NCBI RefSeq assembly: GCF_000264905.1
Contig: NW_006763144.1
Location: 434,001-498,000, forward strand
Length of the DNA: 64,000 bases
Reading direction: 5' to 3'
DNA from: Stereum hirsutum FP-91666 SS1
Lineage: Eukaryota; Basidiomycota; Agaricomycetes; Russulales; Stereaceae
Under the pieces are notes generated by a model. It ran no database searches, was not told the origin of the DNA, and saw nothing but the letters and a program-made list of their open reading frames with translations. Both the position numbers and the translations under genes were made by a program. Shown here one piece after another: positions 57,020 through 64,000 of this stretch (positions are counted from its first letter, which is position 1; the number at the start of each line of letters is the position of its first letter).

Positions 57020-57525
57020 ATGACCCTTCCGGACCTCGTCTTCGCATCTAGCTACGAGACATCGCGGGATCGGCTGAGGAAACAGAACGATGCGCGACCC
57101 CGTGGAAGAGCTGTCGTACAGCGTCAACATAGCCACGCTCGAATCCAAACCTGCTGCTAGCAAATATAAGCTCATTCTCTTCCAAGTTCAACAACTCCAT
57201 CATACCAGATCAGACGGACGTGCATCTCCTCCGATACACTTTGAGGTTTGGGAACGGCGAATCTCGCAGAGGATCGCAGCAGCATGATAGGGTAGCGGCA
57301 GTCATAAGTATAAAACATGCATTCTGGGTGGTTCGGGCGAGGAGGGATGAGGGCGATTCGGCAATAGGATGCGCGCAAGTGGGAGTGCCAGTGATGATGG
57401 GTAAGAGTCAGACGGGGCGAGTGCGGGTGGGATTTGAGAGGGGAGTCTTTGATGATGGAGGCAATGGCGGATCAGTGACGATGGGATCGCAGGGAATGTC
57501 CTTTATGATGACTACTAGATAGGGT
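57020..57525 (+). pseudogene. relic of the 346-aa unknown protein family
   Basis: In shifting plus-strand frames it reads LPDLVF, then MRDPVEELSYSVNIATLESK (intact gene: IRDPMEELPFDISIYALKPK), then CISSDT-like sequence, then IKHAFWVVRARRDEGDSAIG (intact: VKLAFWAIRARKDGKLIG). The block between, coding for the GWGCGIAAS part, is missing. At least two frame changes show it is dead. Confidence 0.75.
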
Positions 57526-57581
57526 TACACGACGCCCAGTCATTTCTTGTTGATCACCTCCGCGGGCAATAAGATAATATA

Positions 57582-57848
57582 CTGTACTTTTTCGACCAAA
57601 GGTTCATCAAGAATTTACGTCACCCATCAGTTTCGCCCGGGTCACGGTTCAGAAGCCGTGCGTGAGCGTGACGGGACCCGTAAATAGTTCAGAAAACAAC
57701 GTAGGCGCTTGCGAAAATGATTATTTTGCGCAAGCGCCTGCCGAGGTCACTGTTCGCTCACCCTGCGTTATGCGTGAGGTCACGCAGTATTTTGTTCGGT
57801 TCATCAACGCGGAGAACGCGTGACGAACCTTTGGTCGAAAAAGTACAG
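57582..57848. mobile_element. MITE C, related to MITE A
   Basis: 267-bp element with perfect 24-bp terminal inverted repeats beginning CTGTACTTTTTCGACCAAAG, flanked by TA at 57580-57581 and 57849-57850. The first 13 bp equal those of MITE A, the rest of the repeat differs. An inner hairpin (aggcgcttgcg...cgcaagcgcct) sits near 57691-57741. No coding capacity. Confidence 0.85.
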
Positions 57849-58568
57849 TAGACGAAGAAATGTAAACCTGACTGAGATTGAGCAGTCCGCCGTCGTAGCC
57901 TTTTTTGTTGACGCTCTTCGAGATCCGAACGTATGCTCGTGTGCAGTCCACGCATTTATGGTAAGAAGGTCAAACCTGGCAAAAGGAGCGACTGGGATAG
58001 GTTTGATGCTGCGAGCATACGACGTCCAGGTACCATCGACCGCAACTTCAGAAGAGAAAGCGTAGTCCCAAATACGGCTTTAGAGACTGAGGTCGCACGA
58101 GGTGTCAGAAAATGACCTGTGTACGAGCGTGGTTCCTAGAAACTGAGATGCCCCAGCAGGAAGGATAGTAGGTGACTGACGCTCGACATACTGTATCTGC
58201 TGCTGAAAACGTACCCTTCTGTTTGCGAAGCGATGAAGTTCTGACGAGAAGTCAGCGAACACAGGGTTACAACCTGTTACAGCCTTGATACTTAGCGGCG
58301 ATCTATGAGGTTGCCGAGACATCAGAAAGACTTTCTGGTAGACCAGTGCATTTCTGGGACGAAGAGTATTGAAAGTAATGGAGTTTCTCTTCTGAATTCG
58401 AGCATCAGTGTCCAAAACTATGCAATTACTACTTGGTGCTGGTAGTGGCGGTATCATGACAGTTCTATCATGACGAGAGCACAGCAACGGAAAGCTATCA
58501 GTGCCGTGATGAGAGATAACCAGAAAGCAAGAAAGAGTCTTTCATGGAGAAGAACAGCCTGCTGCGTA
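57849..58568. other. intergenic, nothing recognised
   Basis: Between MITE C and MITE D. Short open frames on both strands without domain or splice support. Confidence 0.45.
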
Positions 58569-58957
58569 CTGTCCCTGGCCCTATGTTCGGACAATTCCGA
58601 CAAGAAAAAATCTAGCTCCCGCATTTCGAGCCCTCTCGAGATGAAACTCAGCAGAACATACGCTCTCTACATTAGCTACATGTCCGTACAAATTTCTACG
58701 AGAAGTAATGCGAGGAAGGTAGTTGTTTCACGAGCGGGATCGATGTTCGGACAGCCCCGCCCGCCAAAGTGTCCGAACCGACCCCCTCCCCATTCGACAT
58801 CCCGCTGCCACAACTGCATCCAAACGACTGCGGATATCGTCTGTAGACCATTTAACATGATTTATGGGCCTTTGAACTGGGCGAAACAGTGCGGTATTGG
58901 GCGAGTTCTCGGACTGTCCGAAACATCGGTTTTGTCCGAACATAGGGCCACTGATAG
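58569..58957. mobile_element. MITE D, TA target duplication
   Basis: 389-bp element. Ends read CTGTCCCTGGCCCTATGTTC and, reverse complemented, CTATCAGTGGCCCTATGTTC, both followed by GGACAA: about 26 bp with three to four mismatches near the tip. TA flanks at 58567-58568 and 58958-58959. The GTTCGGACA motif recurs inside in both orientations. A 194-codon open frame across it has no domain and is an accident of composition. Confidence 0.7.
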
Positions 58958-59506
58958 TACCAAAGTCACGCAGGACCACATTGGGCAACGGAACATTTCG
59001 GAGGACTTCCGGGGGCAAATATTCCCTCCTTCCGGAAGTGCCCGCAGCGTGTAGTAGTTTGTTCCAGTCAACTTGAACTTGAAGAAGACCGTAGCTGCCG
59101 CTTCACTACTCCTTGACTTGCTTCTATAACCCTGCTCGACGGCTTCTATAAAGCAAAAACTAACAGATTCTTAGCGCTGTGCTCCAGAATGCAGGTCACA
59201 GCGCTTGGTCGCCGAAGCGCTGATATGTCAGTGAAGGTTAGGCGGGTGGCCCGGGGCAGCGCTACGATCAAAATTTATGTCTTGCATTATCTGGGTTGAC
59301 TCCTCCATTAGTGACGCGAATATCCTTGTTATTGCCTGGCAGCGTCTATGTTTGGACCATCTCTAAAATAAATGATGCACCGCCAGGCTTGTCTACGGCT
59401 TCCGTCCATGCAAGGGCGCCTCCCCACGGTCCTTGTCACTCTTTCCTCTTGACCACCGTCTTCTGCTGCCCCGCGTGCTCTGCTCTCTGCCCTTCTCTTC
59501 AGTGCC
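58958..59506. other. upstream region of the GPCR gene
   Basis: No gene. A hairpin AGCGCTGTG...CACAGCGCT lies near 59173-59205. The part near 59450-59500 is pyrimidine rich, as expected close to a transcription start. Confidence 0.5.
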
Positions 59507-61376
59507 ATGTCAAACATCTCTTCATGGTATGCAGACCTTCCCCCGTGGCTGAACTGCTCCACTGGCGTCGGTGAAGACTACTATGGACAGAACCACACCG
59601 TCAACCCGCATCCAAGCGGATTCTGTCTGTCTCCAGGGCAGCGTATCGGTCTCTCTGTGAGCTAGCCATCCAAGCACAATTGTGTACAATTCTCACTCAT
59701 CATACATGCCATTACTATCCATTGTTTGTTAAAATTTTCAACTACAGCTGACGGCAGAGTCGGGGCTTGTCTCGGTCTTGGCCATCCTTGTACTTTTTCT
59801 TCTCATATCGGTACGTTCGATATGGGATTTATAGGGTGGTTGTTAATGCATATGTTTACCAATAGCGAAACGCGTTTCGAAACTGGAAGTATAAAGAAGG
59901 GAAGTCCTTAGTTCAGTCTCCTATGGATATCTATATGGTAAGCCGTTCCCCAATAAAGACCTGAGCGCTTCGTCGTGGCTCCTTCTGATCTGTTTGACTG
60001 ACACTTTGTGTTTTCAGCTCTCGCTCTTCTTTGCGGATGTGCTCCAAGCTCTTGGATCTGTCTTTGACATGAAGTGGGCACATGATGGTGCGGTTTACAG
60101 AGGGACTTATTGTACTACTCAAGGTAGAAACGTGTGGAGCTTGCTACATTTTTTGCGCTCATTTATTCATCTAGGCGTTGTACAACAACTTGGGGAATGC
60201 GGAGTGGCCATCTCTACACTGGTATACAGCACACTACATGTCATGTTCTTGCGTTTACTCATATCGCCACATTTCTCAAAGATAATTGCCGCCCACACAT
60301 TTGTCGGTGTATTCTGGAAGATAGGAACTCAAAACCGTATCGTCGCTCTGGCCCTTGTAGGTCTCGAATGGCTGTTTATTGTGCTATTCGTGGCAATAAG
60401 TGCCGGTATACACCATAGCAAGAACGACCTGTATAACGTGCTTGATTTTTCCCAGTGATGTTCGTTTCAAGTTGCTCACAAATCTCCGCTTATAGACGCC
60501 CACCCCCGTATGTCACTTTCCTCGTATTCCAGAAATCTCCGTCCTTACACTATTTGAATGGAAGTTTTGGTGTTGGGTCGCCCCGACATACCAATTGCAT
60601 GAAGGCCTCGCCGGCGAGTACATTTGGCTCTGGCTTGCACTCATTACCTCTGTTTTCTCCTACACGTCCCTCTTCTTCTGGAGTAAGGGTATGCTCAAGG
60701 TCGACTCATCCCGATGGTGGAGATTCACCATTCATCGTCCGAGTGATTCTTCGAAGAGGGGTACGGCGAGCGACCCTTCGGAGAGAGACACGGATAAAAG
60801 CCGACTTGCGCTCTCCATGCTGGCGTATGTCTTTATCGTATACCTCTGTCCCTCTATTTACGAACAATACTGATAAACTAAGTGTATTTTGAACAGATCT
60901 CCTTTCGTCTACTCCTTTATCGTGCTTCCGCTCTCGATCGTGCGTTGGACCACATTCGGAGGGCGAAGCGTCCCTTCTGCCGCAACGTTCTTCGTAAGCT
61001 AATTCACTCCCATCTCCACCGTGCTGTCCTTCGTCGCATGCTCGGCCGCACCAATATTCACTTACACACTCATGTTCACCCCTCGCAGGCCGTGATTATC
61101 TTCAGTCTCTCAGGCTTTTTCAACGTCCTTCTGCTGCACTTCACACGTCCTGGACTTCTGCTCTTTGGTCCCGAAGTCGTCCGTACCGGCCGGGGTCGTG
61201 CACCCTCTCCCAGTCCTACTAGGCAACCCGCACGTAGTGAACCTGACTCAAGTAGACCATTTGGAGGGTTGAATGATGACGATGGTTGGGATCTCGAGAT
61301 GAGCCACACGCCGCGGTCGCATTTGAGCGTAGCTACAGTGCAGAAGCAAGCAGACAGGTTGGGGGTGCCAGAATGA
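59507..61376 (+). CDS. fungal seven-helix GPCR (Git3/cAR-like)
   Basis: Plasma-membrane G-protein-coupled receptor, probably for a nutrient or other small ligand. Ten exons: 59507-59656, 59748-59810, 59866-59937, 60018-60123, 60175-60221, 60282-60437, 60496-60507, 60565-60824, 60897-60993, 61089-61376; 416 aa. The N-terminus (about 55 residues) is extracellular with NxS/NxT sites (MSNISSWY, NCST, NHT). Helices: LVSVLAILVLFLLIS; MDIYMLSLFFADVLQALGSV; GECGVAISTLIIAAHTFVGV; VALALVGLEWLFIVLFVAIS; IWLWLALITSVFSYTSLFFW; PFVYSFIVLPLSIVRW; AVIIFSLSGFFNVLLLHFTR. The TPTPFWCWVAP block before helix 5 and PGLLLF after helix 7 are typical of this basidiomycete group. Exon 7 is only 12 nt (TPTP). The C-terminal tail (about 60 residues) is Ser/Arg rich. 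Ligand unknown. Confidence 0.9.
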
Positions 61377-62149
61377 GCGTTCGATAGCTCGACTTGAGGG
61401 GGAAGAGGGTTTGTTTCTATCAAAGGGACTATATCTAGTTGCTCGCATATGTTGAGGCCATCATGCTCCGATTTCTTGTAGAGACTCAATAGAGTCCATG
61501 GACGACCAGCATTGAGTTTGTTGGTATGTATGATACTTAGAGGAAGATTTGTACTTCTTAGTTCCAATACATTAATACAATCGTGATGTACAATACAGCC
61601 ACTGTATCGATTGATGAGCGATCTTCGACGTCCTTACAGGACTGTAAATACACCTCGCCCTTTGCGGCGAAGACATCCTGCGCTCTTCACTATATACACA
61701 TTAAAAATCAAAGATCATCGTACATCAATCCAAGTCACATCCGTTCGAAAACATATCCCAACTCGCACAAAGACTCATGCAAAAAATCACCGCACGCGGA
61801 CCATCTGTGATCTTCCGTTTGGTACGGAGCTCGCCTTGCCGACTAGACTGGCTTGTCACCAGGTAGGAGTTCGAGCTGACGCTTCGGATTCTCCTTGCGG
61901 AGCTCAACCTTGTCCGGTTCGGGAGTTGGTGTTCCGCCGTTTCCTACTAGAGTCACGGACGATGCGACTGAGGGAGATCGAGAGAAAAAGCGACTGTATG
62001 GTCGCTTCAAAAGGGCACCCGGCCAAGTGGGAAGATTCTGCTCCACCTCTACGCGATGCCTTTTCGATGGACGAGCCGGCAGGTCAGAGTACTACATGAA
62101 TGAATGATCGGAGAAGGTAAGCGATGACAAGGTATAACAAAGGGGTAGA
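61377..62149. other. convergent intergenic region
   Basis: Between the 3' ends of the GPCR gene and the Ser/Pro-rich gene; frames on both strands show no domain. Confidence 0.5.
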
Positions 62150-63976
62150 TCATCTACGCACTGGAGTATCATCTCGGTTCCCCCGAGTGGAGGTCTCTCC
62201 AGCATCGGCTTTTCTTTTATTCTGAATACCTGTTCTAGGAGAACCGGACAACGTACTGGACACTTCTGGAGAAGTTGTACTGCGACTTCCAGCAGTGAGC
62301 ATATCCCCCTCGCCCCCCGCGCCCGTCGTGGATGGCTTGACCTCCTCGGACGGTGCCGTCTCCGAAAGTGTATTCGTTGCGTCTGAGTTGGAAGCGCTGG
62401 CAGCCGGCGTAGGATCCTTGGATGTCACCGACGCGTCAACTGTCTCCTTGAGGGACTGGTCGCCATCATCCTCAAGGCTCGGCTTCGCCTTCTTGAAATA
62501 GAGGTCCTTCAGAATCGTCTTGTTCTTTTGTGCTTTACCGACCAGCTCGTAAATCACAGGGTCCTTCATGACGAGTTTGGCTATGTCCTCTTCCGATGGA
62601 AGGGCCGCCATAACTACCTTCTTGGGCTTTGGGCACTCTTCTTTCTTCGACTGAGGGTCCTCTGTGACGGATTTCTTCCCCGTCTTCGAGCTTGACGAGG
62701 CGTTGGGGGGTGGTCGCCTGCAACTCTGGTAAGATGTGTTCGAATTCACTCTCGAGGCCATCGCAGTCTTCTTCTTGTCCGTCTGGATGAAGCGTTGTGG
62801 TATCACCGCGTTCGAAGAGGAGGTTTGAGGGGTCTGAGGCTTAGCCTGGCTTAACGAGGACGATATGCGTGGACCTGGATGATAAAGGGCAAGAATTTAT
62901 ATCCTCAGCGATCATGGATGCCCGAATCCTGATATGGTCTGACTCACCCTTTCTTACAGCCTTCGAGCCCTCGACTCTTGGATCTTGTCCCTTCTTCGTC
63001 CTCGTGAGCGTCGAACCTTCGATGGGAGGCACCGATTTCAACGCGTTCGCTTTACTATGGAGCTCCTTCGACGACGATGCATTCGGAGCTTCCGGTTCCC
63101 GACGAGCGGTGGACGGAGGGCTCTGTTTGTTCGTAACGAAGAGACTAGCAGAAAGGGTATCATTCGGAGGGGCTAGAGCCGCACCGGACGTGGTCGCGCC
63201 GTCAGCTAGTTTACCGTCAGCGATCTTGACCGCCTTTGAGTTGGGCAAGGCCCGACGTGGCGTCGCGCCAACAGAGGTACCTGCGCGCCATTCACCTATG
63301 GCGAGGGTAGCGATCCGAGCCTTGCTATTCGTATAGCGCCCCTTGCCGTCCGCGTCCGCGTTAGTTGAAACAGACTGGCTATTCGGTGCCATACGAGCAG
63401 ACGCCGGTGCGGTTGCGCTTTTGCGATGATTCGAGGCGAGAAATGAATTATGGGTAGTAGCGGCTCTCCATGACGGTGGTACGGGATGACGAGATGTCTT
63501 AGCGTGTTCTTGCACCGGCCCCTGGATATGTGTGATGACGGGGATCGGCACCTTAGGGGCGAGCTGAGCAGCGGAGGAACCTTCACCTTGACCCGCAAGC
63601 GATGGACTCGCAGCGCCGACGTGCTTGCTCTTGCGGAAGTTGGGGAGCTTAATTGGTATGAAGGGCCGCACGCGAGCGGACGAATTCAAACCAGCTGCGA
63701 TTTTGGATTCGATCGTGACACGGCATCCGTTGTCGGTAGCAGTGGACAGAACAGACTCTCGATCGGGGCCAGAGGCAAGAGCAGGTGTATCGACACCGGT
63801 GCCCACGGATGAGGTCGAGTGGATAACGCTCGCGGAGCGCAATGGTGATGACACACGTCTTGTCGGGTCATCTTGGGTCGGGGTGTCCAGCGGGGCTGGG
63901 TTGGCGTTCGAGGGTGTCGCAGGTCGCGCCGAGGGTGTCACTGATTTGGGCATGAGTGTCGGTGGGCACTGTGGCA
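62150..63976 (-). CDS. Ser/Pro/Ala-rich protein of unknown function, 5' end outside window
   Basis: Two exons seen: 63976-62948 (preceded by a tctctttcag acceptor, so at least one more exon lies beyond the right edge) and 62874-62150. The joining intron (gtgagtc...tcatccag) keeps the frame; the alternative of reading on through it gives a stop at once after VLVKPG. About 583 residues are visible, mostly low complexity, with basic patches (PNFRKSKHVG, NKRKADAGETSTRG) that could act as nuclear signals. One better-ordered block lies near the end: ALPSEEDIAKLVMKDPVIYE followed by LVGKAQKNKTILKDLYFKK. No family recognised. Confidence 0.7.
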
Positions 63977-64000
63977 CTGAAAGAGAGACACAGGTTACCA

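Noticed and set aside
58470..59054. 194-codon open frame
   Set aside because: Covers MITE D from end to end and has no domain.

Overview
The window is nuclear DNA of a filamentous basidiomycete, most likely an Agaricomycete mushroom-type fungus. The genes are densely packed and cut by many short introns (about 45-110 nt, mostly GT...AG). The proteins recognised are fungal: a GH92 mannosidase with signal peptide, TAF12, an IZH3-type PAQR receptor, an AFG1-type ATPase, a Git3/cAR-like GPCR, an HMG-box factor, an F-box protein and a Ser/Pro-rich small-heat-shock-domain protein. I found no bacterial operons, rRNA, tRNA or CRISPR. All gene models come from reading the sequence alone; splice sites were chosen by frame and by agreement with protein families remembered in general terms.

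Layout. 1-7.4 kb, minus strand: the 5' part of an NADP-dependent MDR reductase (3' end outside the window), an HMG-box protein, and a small secreted protein with three 21-residue repeats bounded by basic residues. 7.9-18.1 kb, plus strand: an F-box protein and a 24-exon GH92 mannosidase. 18.1-19.5 kb: a dead kinase copy split by two abutting TA-flanked MITEs. 19.7-22.2 kb: a membrane/Smr-domain protein.

22.9-36.3 kb is the most unusual part. It is a tandem array of five kinase-like genes on the minus strand, all with the same four-exon structure. Four spacers carry decayed 3' pieces of a peptidyl-tRNA hydrolase gene, and the only intact hydrolase stands at the right end of the array. This suggests repeated duplication of a unit running from inside the hydrolase gene through the kinase. 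Two copies have lost the HRD aspartate, one has a one-base frameshift, and two spacers hold foreign sequence: an alcohol-dehydrogenase pseudogene and a 519-aa gene of unknown function.

36.5-47.2 kb: PAQR receptor, TAF12, a 532-base assembly gap, an unknown 346-aa protein and the AFG1-like ATPase. 47.2-51.9 kb has no recognisable gene but holds a palindromic element and a field of short dispersed repeats. 51.9-54.2 kb: the alpha-crystallin-domain protein. 54.2-59.5 kb is repeat rich: a foldback-like pair of inverted 23-bp arrays, a relic of the 346-aa protein family and two more TA-flanked MITEs. 59.5-64 kb: the GPCR and the 3' part of a Ser/Pro-rich unknown protein that continues past the right edge.

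Apart from the kinase array the genes look like unrelated housekeeping and signalling genes. I see no biosynthetic cluster.
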